Assembly: GCA_028274465.1 (NCBI GenBank)
Contig: CM051457.1
Span: 69,600,496-69,664,495 of the forward strand
Length of the DNA: 64,000 nt
Direction of reading: 5' to 3'
DNA from: Plantago ovata
Lineage: Eukaryota; Streptophyta; Magnoliopsida; Lamiales; Plantaginaceae
Shown: positions 22,337 to 33,613 of the stretch, in pieces
How the letters are laid out: every line of letters begins with the position of its first letter
Numbering within the stretch: position 1 is the first letter of the stretch
Notes under the pieces: generated by a model
Seen by the model: the letters and a program-made list of their open reading frames with translations, nothing else
What the model was told of the DNA's origin: nothing
The model's database searches: none
Translations under genes and position numbers: made by a program

Positions 22337-22555
22337 ATTAGTAGTACATGATAGAGAGTTATAAGGTGGTGCAGCGGTCGGGAGCTGGAGTTGTAAAAGG
22401 AGAGGTGCATGGTTCGATCCATGACGGTGATGGAGTTATAAGGCTGGTATAGGTGTGGAGAAATAAGGTGATTTATGATATTTATATAATAGATAGTAGC
22501 GTATGAGTACTCGTAATATTTACGTTTAAAAAAAAAGAATTAGTAGTACATGATA
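22337..22555 (+). mobile_element. tRNA-derived SINE, copy 1, with 17-bp target duplication
   Basis: The body (22354-22538) begins GAGAGTTATAAGGTGGTGCAG with an A-box-like TGGTGCAGCGGT and a B box GGTTCGATCC about 35 bp later, the internal RNA polymerase III promoter of tRNA genes. It ends in a nine-A tail. Perfect 17-bp target duplications ATTAGTAGTACATGATA flank it (22337-22353 and 22539-22555). A diverged copy is at 57875-58042. Confidence 0.88.
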
Positions 22556-22648
22556 AGCTGAGTGAAAACAAATCTTGGAAAATTGATTGGTGTAAGAAAT
22601 AGTGCATTCATTATATAATTATGATATAATTAAATGATATATCGACAC

Positions 22649-23816
22649 TGTTGGGAATTTTAGTGAAACGAATGAACTTTCAATTTGTTCGATGTATTGG
22701 TCATTTGGACCAAACACGGTGGAAACAAGGTTTCCACGATCGTGTATTTCCGTTTGTTGAAATGGATGTCACTAAGGCGTTAAGTCACTAAAATCCCGTG
22801 TGGTGAAAGGTGATTAATGCACATAGTGTATTGATCAATACAAGAATGAATTAAGTCATTTAAATACAGTTTTATCCACTGTACTAAAATTCATGGGAGA
22901 AAAGAGCAAATGAGATTTGAATATACAACCAAATATGCAATTAGCATTATTGGAATGTGTAATTCATTTGTGTTTAGTGTAAATAATGTCTCAAGTTAAA
23001 TGAGAAAAATTATTACACAAATAAACCATTTGAATTAGTGTATCCGTGATGGTTTCACGATGTTTCCAAAAGGGAAAAAGGTCCAAAGAGTCCAAAAATT
23101 GAATTTGAGGTCGAAGATGTTCGAACATGGAACCTCTTGGTTACACACCTTGCGCCTGTGCCACTGGACCAACATGTCCGTTGGTAAAGAAAGCTGTGCG
23201 GATTGGTATCTGTTCAGTGCAAGCGAATTTTGTGACTTTTGGTGAATTGGTTGTTTTTCCAAAAGTGTATGACACTTGATGAATAGTTGCGTGGCTATTC
23301 ATTGAAGCCTTTTTGAAGGGTTTTGCACACTTTCAATGGGACCTCTTGAGAAGTATAAATAGAGAAGGAGATTCATTCTCCAAAAAGAGACATCAAAGAC
23401 ATTTAATTCTTCTCTTCTCATTTGATTTCTCTTTGCACTCAATCATACTCAAAGTAAGTTCGCCAGATTCGACTATTGGAGTGCTCCTTAGTCGTCTATA
23501 GAGTAGTTTTATCCTGGGAGACAGATTGCCATTATTGCGTAAGCACCATGAGCGGGGCAAGTATTTGTCTTAAGGAGAGATGGTCCAACCATCGACTCTA
23601 CTCGCCTTCTTGTTGATTTATTGTTGTTCGTACCATGCCGGAGTTGCTTGAAGACATGACATTTTGTGGTGTGAAGAAAGAAAGGGAAGTTTACTTTGTA
23701 AATTTCTTTATTGTTGTATTTTCGCGATGTAAATGTACTTGTTTCATTTTGTTATCACTCTCTTGCTCCATGTTCTAACTCTCACAATTCCCCGTGTGAA
23801 TGCTGAAGTTCCAACA
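22649..23816 (+). repeat. 5' LTR of element G
   Basis: Direct copy of 53419-54585 with few differences. TATA box TATAAATAG at about 23354-23362. Ends CCAACA. Confidence 0.92.
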
Positions 23817-25099
23817 ATGTTAAAGACAAATATTTCGCTGAGATGTTCCAAGATGGAAACAGGACTGAAAACCGGTCAATGGAGTGATTGGATTATTGCG
23901 TTAATCCATGTGTATATCCTGTTAAAGGTAGAAAGGGTATTGGTTCACTAGTCAATGCCCAAGTGCCGGTAACGTGCTGCGGGTTGCACAAACTTCACCG
24001 TGTCTAATTATCAAGATTGGAATACTTGATTCAATTTGTTTCACTTCCCAACCACCAGGGCAGTATAGTCTCTATATTTAATTTTTAATTGAGCATGATA
24101 AAATGTTCAGAAATTGCTTTGGTGCTTAATAAGCTTATCCTTTGGCTTTAACCTCTGATTGTTTTTTGTACCGCATGGATTCTGGACATGCTTATGATTA
24201 ATTGAGCTGCTCTTGAATTGTTGTCTAATCATACATGATGATGACGAAAAATGCTCAAGACAAATGTTGGATATGTACTGGTCATGTTAAGGGAGGCAAA
24301 TGAAAGAGTCGTTACGAGTACTATTCCACTTAAGAAAAAGTTTGTGGAGCAAACTTAGTTCATTAATTCGGAATACAAGTACGTTGTTGTTATTTACGAT
24401 TTATTGTAAATATATTATTCTATCTCTTGGAAAATTTTGGGTGTGGAGGTTTTGCCTAAGACGTTGGTCTTAGATGGATTGCCTAAGACATTAATCTTAG
24501 ATGGTTTACCTAAGATGATAATCTTAGAAACGTTAGAATTTAAGTTTCATTTAAATGGTTCTTATATTGAAGAAATGCTATTTCTTAAATATATAAGGAG
24601 ACCATGTTAAATGTATAAATCTTGAAATTCTATGTTGACGTTTTCATAATTGAGGTTATGACAAACATTTCTCACACCTTGTCTACACATAATAAATCAA
24701 GATTGATTTGTATCTTGATAAATTGATGTGTTGTTGAGAATATGAAATAATTCTGGAATATTTCATAAGCAATCGATGTGGAAGTAATCTATACAAACAT
24801 CGAAACAAGATTGTAGCAAGAGGGAATACTTGGTATCTTGTATAACTTGCAATAAAGTCCACTTTCGAAGTGGTGTATTGGTTTGGAAAATTGCTTGTTC
24901 TAATTAATGGTGGAAAAGAGTTTGACATGACTCCGTTCCTGTGAGGACTGCTAGTCGGTGCGTCTTCAACCTTGAAGCACGATAAACAACTCAATTTACC
25001 ATGTAATTGTGAAAGCTAACTTGTCCAAACAAACCTTCTATTCTATGGACATACTTGTAAATAACAGAAGATGGAGAAAGTGGTTTAGTTACTTCGATG
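23817..25099 (+). other. Internal region of element G, decayed, with 27-bp hairpin repeats
   Basis: Expected position of leader, gag and gag-pre-integrase, but no frame is recognisable. At 24455-24531 three units 27 bp apart each contain CCTAAGA and TCTTAGA able to pair as small hairpins. Confidence 0.45.
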
Positions 25100-26680
25100 T
25101 TGTTATCAACCTTGTGCTACATTTATCCAACACTGGTGTTGAGAATAGCAAGGTACTTGCAAAAGTTAACCAACATATGTGTTGATGGAAGCAATGGACT
25201 TGTTAAGTCTATTTGAAGTAAGATGGTTGTTGACTTCTAGTTTACTCAGAAAATGTGGGGAGAGGCTTCCTAATGGCCAACAAATTCTGAACAGAATTTC
25301 TCACATGAATAACAACAGGACTTCTTATGAGTTATGGAGTTGTTATTCCCCCAACTTACGATTACCTCAAAGTGTGGGACGTTTGGCACATGTTGAAATG
25401 CCCTAGCAAAAGAGGATTGGTCCAACATATTACTTCTTAGTCCATCGGTCTAAGGTAAGTAATATTCATGTGGGGACAATCAATGAGACAAGAAATGTGG
25501 AAATTTCTTGAAGATACCTTCCCTAGAAAGGAAGAGAAAGACTTGGACTTTCTTAAAAGTCAATTGAGTAATCTTGGTGAGAATGATAATTCTGCACCAA
25601 ATGAACGGGGAGGATTAAATGTGGGGACTCCTAGCATCGTATCTAGTTCAAGTCAAGAGATAACCAAGACTCATGATCTTGAAACTAGTGGTTTTCATGA
25701 AAATTCAATGCAAAAGATAACCAAGGCTCATGACATTGAAATCGGTGGAAATAACATGCTAGTGATTCAATGCAAGAGAATATAAAGGCTCATGGCATTG
25801 AAACTAAAGAACAAATATTTGATCCAAATTTTCTAACCTTGTTTGGTAGAAGATATCTTAAGACAAAGAAATTGTCTATTGTTGATACTCCTTCTTGGAA
25901 GGATGTCATCGAAAGTGAATAGGTTTCATCCTACAAAATCAAGTTTGGCAACTAGTTGATCTTCCTCCCGGAATGAAATCGCTATCTAGGTTGCAAGCAA
26001 GTGCGGTGTTGATTAAAAGTAGGAAACAAGTGGAACTATTTACGCAACCATGATACGGATAACATCCATAAGAGCGTTCATCGTCATAGCAACCTTGCAA
26101 GACTTTGAGATACCTCACATGGATGTTAAGGTAGCCTTCCCAAATGCTGATTTGGAAGAAGAAACTTACATGGTATAGCCCGAGTGGTATTCTATTTTGA
26201 GATAAGAAGACAAGACTTGTTATCTTGAGAAATAGAGGTACGAGATGAAACCGATGGCAAGAGAAATAAGATAATATGTTGTTATCTCGAGATTTCTCTA
26301 CAAACGAATAGTACAAATGCATATACGTGAAAGAGGATTCAAAACCTTTCGTAATGATTTGTCTCTACGTCAAAGATATGCTCATAACTGGGAGTAACCC
26401 TGAAGCGATCTTGGAGATCAAGAAATGTTGTTGACATGAAGGTATGAGCATACAATAGGTGGTCTTAGAAATTGAGATTTCTAAGAATGTTGATGGGTTA
26501 GCACTTTCGCAATCTCATTACATCGAGGATGTTTTGAAGAGATTCAATATTTTGTTCGGTCATCGCCGAAGGCGTTGTTGAGTATGAACAAATAGTATTG
26601 CAAAGAATCATGTTTAAACCCATAGCAAAGGACGGACACATAAATCATTGGCCTACTTATGTACATTAGTAATTGTACAT
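25100..26680 (+). pseudogene. Integrase and RT remnants of copia element G
   Basis: Scattered frames match copia pol in order. Integrase end: QILNRISHMNNNRTSYELW and GRLAHVEMP (about 25280-25405). Then a serine-rich linker (25468-25785). RT: ITSIRAFIVIATLQDFEIPH followed by MDVKVAFPNADLEEETYM (about 26050-26180), a degraded catalytic YVKD where YVDD is expected (about 26365-26380), and DGLALSQSHYIEDVLKRFNI (about 26490-26550). The frame ends near LMYISNCT at 26680, and the continuation is at 52311. Many stops and shifts; nonfunctional. Confidence 0.8.
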
Positions 26681-26931
26681 AACTATGTAAGAAAATATGG
26701 TCAGAGTTACCCCTAGCGTACGGAGCGGAATTTCAAAATTTTCTTAACATGCAGGTTAATTGATCACGTATATAGCGTATATATTAAACACGTTAATCAG
26801 AAGACTTACAATACTCCAAAAGCAAGCACAGGTATCAAGTTTTCGTAATAGTCCGGTGAATCTTCTCCTTCGTCGAAGTCGAAGATATCTGCAATACTTT
26901 GATTATCTGCAAGACAATAAAAGTTCGTTTC

Positions 26932-28506
26932 TGTTAGGAAACTTATAATTTTGATGAGCAATTAACCATGCTAAATTAAGGAAAGTCCAGTAACTAGTAC
27001 TCTTAAGGTCCATAGGAATTTAGAATTTTAAGGACATTGTAAAAGAGGAACGTTTGCTGAAGACTTAGAGTAGGTGCTAGATAGGTTGGTTTTACCGCTT
27101 ATGATGTATCTTGTTTTCTGAAAAGAAATACAACCTATTGAAGCATTTGCTGATGATGTACTTTGTTTTTACAAACAAACTATTGAAGCATTTAGAACCG
27201 CTCAGAAACTTGAAGATTTCGAAGACTGAAGACTAGAAGATTTCTGAAGACTGGTATCTACAAAGGCACATGTTGCTCAGAAAGTGGAAACTTCAGCAAC
27301 AACATTGCATAAGTGAAAATCTAAACGACATAGTAGGTTGTGCTTGCTGAAACTGAGACTAACCACTTGCTGACGAACATTTGTGACCTCTTGCTGAAAG
27401 TACTTGTATTTGCGCTCCAATGTTACTGTTTGAATTTCATTCAAATGAGCATTAAATGCAAAGCATGCACGCGAAGGACATGAAGACTAGAAGACAAACA
27501 AGGATGCTGCTGAAAGTACAAAAGCAAGATAGTGACATTTTAAGGAACAAAAGCCTTAGAATTTGAAATTCAAACGGCTCCTTATTTCACTATAAATAGA
27601 GGTCATCCGGCAAAGAGTTGAAGTGTGTCAACAACGTGATCATACTCTCACTTGTGCTTAAACTCACATACCCTTCAATACTCTATACTGCCATTGATCC
27701 GTTCCAAGACTTAAAGCTTGAAAAAGCTACTTGTGAAGAAGTAGAACTTACACGGCTAAAAAATTAGTTAAGTGTTCCTTCTTTCTTTCGAACAAGAACA
27801 AGTCTTGACACCGGAAACAATCAAACTTGTTTACTGCAAAGTATTCAAAGTTTTGTTTCTTAGATTACTTGTTGTAACTGAATAAGTTATAATTAAGTTA
27901 TCTCACCCCAAAACTCTCTAACTGAAAATACACCCTTTCAGGCGTGATATTCAGGGGGAACTTAATCAAGCATAGTGTTGTTGATTAAAAGTACCAAGTT
28001 TGGTGGAGAACAAGGTTACGTTCTCTAGTTAGGTTGGAGACGAAGCAAGTGTGCTTTGGTTTCTGTTTGGATCGCTCTAGATAGGTGTTGTAAGGAACCT
28101 CAAACTTATCTTAGTGGATTCAGTCCTAGAAAGGACAAAGTGGATTAGTTGAGAGATTACACCACTCTCAGATACCACTATAAAAGTGTTTGTGTGATTT
28201 ACTTACTGTACTTAGTTTTCAACAAAGCATATCTATCTGTACACAGTCACTCACTTCACTTGCTGAAACTATCACTTACTGTCAAAGCACTTATTGTATC
28301 AAAGACTTCCGCTCTCTGATTTCAAGTATCAGCAAAACAACTTACTGAAAAGTAACTTGCGCTTGCTGAGAAAGTTAAGTATCAGCAAACTCATTACTGA
28401 AAAGTAATAAGCACTTGCTGAGAAAGTTTTTAAACGACAAAAGTTTGAAAAGACTATTCACCCCCCCCCCCCTCTAGTCTTTTCTTGTTGTTTAAAGGGA
28501 CCAACA
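26932..28506 (+). repeat. 5' LTR of element F
   Basis: 1575 bp, TGTTAGGAAACTT to AAAGGGACCAACA. TATA box TATAAATAG at 27591-27599. The 3' end holds a tandem duplication of about 54 bp (28324-28430) and a long C tract (about 28459-28472). It contains eleven TTGCTGA/TCAGCAA heptamers. Confidence 0.95.
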
Positions 28507-28508
28507 AG

Positions 28509-28520
28509 TGGTATCAGAGC
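28509..28520 (+). promoter_or_regulatory. Primer-binding site of element F
   Basis: TGGTATCAGAGC, two bases after the 5' LTR: the standard plant copia PBS, complementary to the initiator tRNA-Met 3' end. Confidence 0.95.
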
Positions 28521-28618
28521 TGGAGGTTCATTAACCTTCAGCACTGAACCTAGATCCCCTTAGGTGCTTTCCGTAAATCAATCTCACTTGAGCAGTTTGG
28601 TAGTGTTTTGCTGACAGG

Positions 28619-31025
28619 ATGTCTTTAGGAGACGCTCCCTTGCTGAAACTGGAAAACTACGAAAAATGGCGAAACAACATGATGCTACATCTTGAGGCCA
28701 TTAGTGGTGAGATGGTTATTGTCATTAATGATGGACCTATCAAGATCACTAAGGTTGAAAGAAGTTTTCCTCACAAAACCACTGAAGCTGGAAAGGAAAC
28801 TATCTTAGGCGAACCGGTTGATACCGTTGTTCCAAAACCAAGAGAGGAATGGACTTCCGACGAAGCTAAGAGATTCCGTCTTGATGGCCAAGCAAGAAAC
28901 ATCATCATTCGATCAACTCCGGATACCATACAGTGCAAACTGTGGGGTGCTAAAACTGCTAAGGAAGCTTGGAAAATGGTTCAAGATCTTTGTGCTGGAT
29001 CTGACAAAACCAAGGAAAACAAACTTGAAGTGCTGAAGTTAAAGTTCCAGAACTTTAAACAAGGTAAAAATGAGTCACTGGAAGACTTGGACTTCAGATT
29101 CACAACTCTCGTTAGTGAAATGGCAGCCTTGGGTGTTGGAAATCTTTACTCAGATTCTGAGAAGGTGAAAACCATCATCAGAAGTCTGAACCAAGAATGG
29201 ATCCACACTCAGAACTTCTACTATAATCAAGGAATGCCAGACATTACACCAACAGAGCTGAAAAATCAACTACGAGACAAAGCAAAGAGAAAATGTGTTT
29301 GCTGAAAAATCGCAAAACATTGCTCTTGCTGCAAAGTCGTCATCTTCTGAAAAGAAGAATGATAAAGAGCCTGCTGATGAAAACTCTTTAGTTGTCAAAA
29401 ACATGAAGAAATTCATTAGTAAGGAACTTGAAAGGCGAAAAGCAAAAGAGAAGCTGAAAAAGCATCTTGGTAGCAACTACCATAAGTACAAGAATGAGAC
29501 TAGCTCGCTGAACAAGCAAGCTCAGCAAGCAACCTCATCAGAAGAACCAGCAGTTGGAAATGATCTCTGCTTTTACTGCATAAAGCCTGGACACTTCATA
29601 GCAAATTGCCCTTTGTTGAAAGGAAAATCTGATGAAAAGAAGAAGAAGTTCAAAAGAGCTTTTATTGCTGAAGAAAAGAAGAAGATTCAAGCAAAAATCG
29701 ATGCATTGTGCATTGATACTAGCTCTAGCTCCGAAGACAGTGAGGATGAAAGTTCAGACACTGACGATGAAGAAGCCACTCTTGACGTAGAGATTGGCAA
29801 AGAAGTTTGTGGAATAGCTATGGAAGCTTATCCAGATGTGTCAAACTACGAGTTCTGCCTCATGGCCGGTCAGGTAAACAACCCTACCTCTGACCCAGAC
29901 TCAGAAAGTGAAGACGAGATTGACCTTGACAAGATTCATGGAGAAATCGAAAGATTTGAGAAAACTCTGAGCAGACAGCAAGAGAAACTACAGATTGCTG
30001 AAACTCTGACCAAGCAGACTACTGAAAAGTATATCTTGCTAAAGGAAGAGACTAGAGAAAAGGATGCTGAAATAAGGCGTCTTAAGAAGTTGATTGCTGA
30101 AGCTACAGAGAAGAATTCTCAAATGTCATTAGAATTGGAAGAGTATCAGTCCTCAATTCTAAAGTTACTTGCTGAAATCCAAGAAATGAAAAAGATGAAA
30201 ATCAATTTCAAATCTTATACTGACGCAAGTAATACGCTGACTGAACTAAACTCTTATTTGAGAGATCCATCTCAGAAAGAAGGTTTAGGTGCAACGTATG
30301 AAGGTGATGACGTAGAAATCTTAAGTAAAGACAAATCACCGATTTCCTTCGCACGTGCTACTGATAGTGGTCAACCAGAACTCTATCAGTTTGGTCAATC
30401 TAAGGTTGCTGAAACATGCAATCAAGTACCAACGACCGTAAAGCCCGCTGTTGCTACTCAAAGTAACAAGACTTTAAAAGGAAAACAGGTTGCTGAGAAG
30501 CAAACTGTAAAGAAAAAGGATGCTGTGAAGCATTCCGCCAAACAAGTTGCTGAAAAGCAATTTGTTAAGTCAAAAGGCAAGATTACTAAAAGTAATCAGA
30601 AGACCTTTGCTGACAAACCTGAATCAAGTAAGGTTGCTGACACAAAAGCTCAGCATTCTCCGAAAAGTGGACTCGGTTTCAAAACCAAGCAAAGTCAACT
30701 TTTTCACAAGCAAAGTCAGCAAAGATACTTCAAAAAGATGAATAAAATCAAGCCTAAGAGTTCTGAAAAGACTCTAAATGCTAGGGCTAGAAGGAACCTT
30801 GCTAGAAAAGAACTTACTGAAAAGTATGTTCAGCAAAAAGGTCAACCGAGCAAGACACCACATCAGAAAGTGGACTTGATCAGCACGAATCAAAAGTCTT
30901 TTAGCTCAAAACCTCCTAGTTCCTCAGCAAGTAGAAAACAAGTCAAAGTTGAAAAACTTAAGACTTGGGTTTCCAATGGACGCATTCTTGAACATGTTAA
31001 TGGACATCCAACATTGGATAATTAA
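28619..31025 (+). pseudogene. gag of element F, one frameshift
   Basis: ATG at 28619. The first frame (to 29305) is a copia Gag N-terminal domain (LLKLENYEKWRNNMMLHLEA, later LKLKFQNFKQGKNESLEDLD). A one-base change near 29285 shifts the frame; the second frame (29295-31025) carries a zinc knuckle CFYCIKPGHFIANC (CX2CX4HX4C, about 29568-29610), an acidic stretch (SSSSEDSEDESSDTDDEEA), a predicted coiled coil (about 29920-30210) and a long basic K/Q-rich tail with repeated VAEKQ. Gag is about 800 residues, long for copia but usual for Sireviruses. Forms the particle and binds RNA. Confidence 0.88.
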
Positions 31026-31030
31026 CTTGT

Positions 31031-32956
31031 TTGCTCTTGATTGTGCAGACTTCAGCCACAGAGACAAATGATGCAATCTGGCACTTTGACAGTGGTTGTG
31101 GAAAGCACATGACGGGCAACAAGAATAACCTTATAAACTATATACGGTGGTCTAAAGGTCCAACAATAAGGTTTGCTGGTGGAGGCTCTGGTTCTACAAA
31201 AGGCTATGGTGACGTGAAGTTAGGATGCATTACCATTACTGGAGTTCTTTATGTCAAAAATCTTAAGTTTAATCTTTTCAGCATGAGTCAGTTTGATGAC
31301 AAAGGATACTTCATCAAAATCAAAAGTGATGAATGTAAACTTATAGATTTCGAGACTAAAAAGGTTATTATGATTGCAAGAAGATCAGGAGGCTTGTACA
31401 CCGTAGATTGGTCCTCAGCAATTGTTGAAAAATTCCTTGTCTCAGATCACGATTGCCTTGCTGAAAAAGCATGGTTATGGCATAAACGAACAAGTCATCT
31501 AAACTTCAAGACGCTGAATAAGCTGTCTAAAAAGGCACTTGTAGTTGGATTACCTAAGGTTACTTTTAAGAAGGATGGTGTTTGCAATGCATGTCAGCAA
31601 GGAAAGCAAACCAAATCTTCTTTCAAGAACAAGGCAATACCGTCAACTACAAAACCTTTACAACTCTTGCACATGGACTTGTTTGAATCTTCTTCAACAA
31701 GCTATGCTGGTAAGAAGTATGGTCTGGTCGTGGTGGATGACTATTCAAGATTCACTTGGGTAGTATTCATCAAGCACAAATCTGATACTAGGATTGAAAT
31801 ACCTAACTTGCTGAATAAGCTTGAAGTCATGAAAAATGACAAGGTAAAAGTCATAAGGACAGACCATGGTACTGAGTTTGTAAACCAGTACATAACTGAG
31901 TATTGCACCTCAAAAGGCATACAACATCAGTTATCCTCAGTAAGGACACCACAACAAAACGATGTTGCTGAACGGAAGAATCGTACCCTAAAAGAAGCCG
32001 CAAGAACAATGCTTGCTGACACTGAAATAAGTGAGGCTTACTGGGATGAAGCGATTAATACCACCTGTTACACTCAAAACAGATGTTTGATTACTAAGGA
32101 ATACAACAAGACTCCTTATGAGTTGTTCGTTGGAAGGCCTCCTAATATCACTCATCTAAGAGTATTTGGTTGTAAGTGTTTCGTTCTTAATAACGGTAAA
32201 GAATACATAAGAACATTTCAACCAAAGGCAGACGAAGCGATATTTCTCGGTTACTCCTTGCATAGTAAAGCTTATAGAGTTTACAACAAAAAGGCACAAA
32301 AGATCGAAGAATCAGTGCATGTTGTATTCTACGAAAAGACACAAGGAGTGCCTGCTGAAGAAGAAATCTCAGAATGTATGAAAAAGTTAATCATACATGA
32401 GCAAAGAACTGAATCTAATGCTAGGCAAATCAAGTCAATTGAACTAAATGATGATTCTGACAATGAATCTCCTCCCCCAAGTCATGACAAGATAAATATA
32501 GTTCACGACAAGGAATTTCCAGCAAAAGACGCAGTTGCTCCGGAAGTTGCTGAAACTATGCAACCTCCAGTGCCTGCTGATGAGCTACCACAATCTAGCA
32601 ATGCTGAACAAGCAGTTGCTGATGAACCAATCTCAGCAGAGACACAAAATCCCAGTAGTACTGAACAAGTACATGCTGAAGAGTCACATGCTGATGAGCA
32701 AACATATCCAGATCCAACAAGCAGAAAACATGTTAATAAATGGATTAGAGATCATCCCTCTACGGATATGATTGGTGATATTGCTAAACGCCAAGTGACT
32801 AGATCCAAAGTTTGTGCTACTCATGGACTTGCTGAAGAAGCAACTGTCGTAGAAGTAGAATCATTGTTCTCTTGCTTTGTTTCAGAAATTGAACCTAAGA
32901 CCATAGAAGAAGCTTTAAAGCATTCTGAATGGATCAAGCAATGCAAGAAGAATTAG
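31031..32956 (+). CDS. Protease and integrase region of element F
   Basis: Open frame of about 640 codons just after gag. Protease active site WHFDSGCGKHMTGN (about 31078-31120). GAG-pre-integrase zinc site LWHKRTSHLN...CNACQQGKQ (about 31465-31610). Integrase catalytic triad D, D, E seen as HMDLFESSS, RTDHGTEFVN and DVAERKNRTLKEAARTML, followed by the copia C-terminal GKCF-like segment (LRVFGCKCFVLNNGKEY). Alanine/glutamate-rich linker 32500-32700 with many GCTGAA codon pairs. It would cut the polyprotein and insert the cDNA. It has no ATG start, as expected inside a polyprotein. A one-base loss near 32940 ends it early. Confidence 0.88.
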   Translation: MLLIVQTSATETNDAIWHFDSGCGKHMTGNKNNLINYIRWSKGPTIRFAGGGSGSTKGYGDVKLGCITITGVLYVKNLKFNLFSMSQFDDKGYFIKIKSDECKLIDFETKKVIMIARRSGGLYTVDWSSAIVEKFLVSDHDCLAEKAWLWHKRTSHLNFKTLNKLSKKALVVGLPKVTFKKDGVCNACQQGKQTKSSFKNKAIPSTTKPLQLLHMDLFESSSTSYAGKKYGLVVVDDYSRFTWVVFIKHKSDTRIEIPNLLNKLEVMKNDKVKVIRTDHGTEFVNQYITEYCTSKGIQHQLSSVRTPQQNDVAERKNRTLKEAARTMLADTEISEAYWDEAINTTCYTQNRCLITKEYNKTPYELFVGRPPNITHLRVFGCKCFVLNNGKEYIRTFQPKADEAIFLGYSLHSKAYRVYNKKAQKIEESVHVVFYEKTQGVPAEEEISECMKKLIIHEQRTESNARQIKSIELNDDSDNESPPPSHDKINIVHDKEFPAKDAVAPEVAETMQPPVPADELPQSSNAEQAVADEPISAETQNPSSTEQVHAEESHADEQTYPDPTSRKHVNKWIRDHPSTDMIGDIAKRQVTRSKVCATHGLAEEATVVEVESLFSCFVSEIEPKTIEEALKHSEWIKQCKKN

Positions 32957-33613
32957 ATCAATTTGAAAGGAACAAAGTCTGGAAACTTGTACCACTTGCT
33001 GAAGCAAGAAAGCTATTGGTACAAAGTGGGTGTTCAGAAACAAGCTGAGTGAGTCTGGTGAAGTAACAAGAAATAAAGCACGCTTAGTTGCTCAAGGTTA
33101 CTGTCAGACTGAAGGATTGGACTATGATGAGTCTTATGCACCAGTTGCAAGATTGGATGCAATTAGGCTTTTCTTGGCCTTTGCTGCTCACAATGACTTC
33201 TTTGTTTACCAAATGGATGTTAAAAGTGCATTCTTGAATGGTGAACTTGCTGAAGAAGTCTACTTAGAACAACCCCCTGGCTTTGAACTTCCCTCAGAAA
33301 TCCAGATGGTATACAAGCTTCAGAAAGCTGTGTATGGTCTAAAGCAAGCACCAAGAGCATGGTATGATACCTTGGCCAAGTTCTTGCTGGATAATGGTTT
33401 CAAGAAAGGTGAAGTTGATAAAACTTTATTTACCATAAACCATGATGGTAAAATACTATTAGTTCAAATTTATGTGGATGAGATAATTTTTGGATCTAAG
33501 GACAAGCAACTTTGTGATGATTTTGCCAAACTCATGACAAACAAGTTTGAAATGAGTATGATGGGAAAATTGAATTATTTCCTAGGATTGCAAGTCAAGC
33601 AACTCAAAGATGG
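32957..33613 (+). pseudogene. Reverse transcriptase of element F, first part
   Basis: RT reads [40 protein letters not shown] (first catalytic aspartate), [12 protein letters not shown] and then the catalytic motif at 33471-33482, which reads YVDE instead of YVDD. One metal-binding aspartate is thus replaced by glutamate, which would be expected to impair polymerase activity. The frame differs from that of integrase because of the upstream indel. It is cut at 33613 by an antisense solo LTR and resumes at 35264 (the GATGG target duplication is at both edges). Confidence 0.85.
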
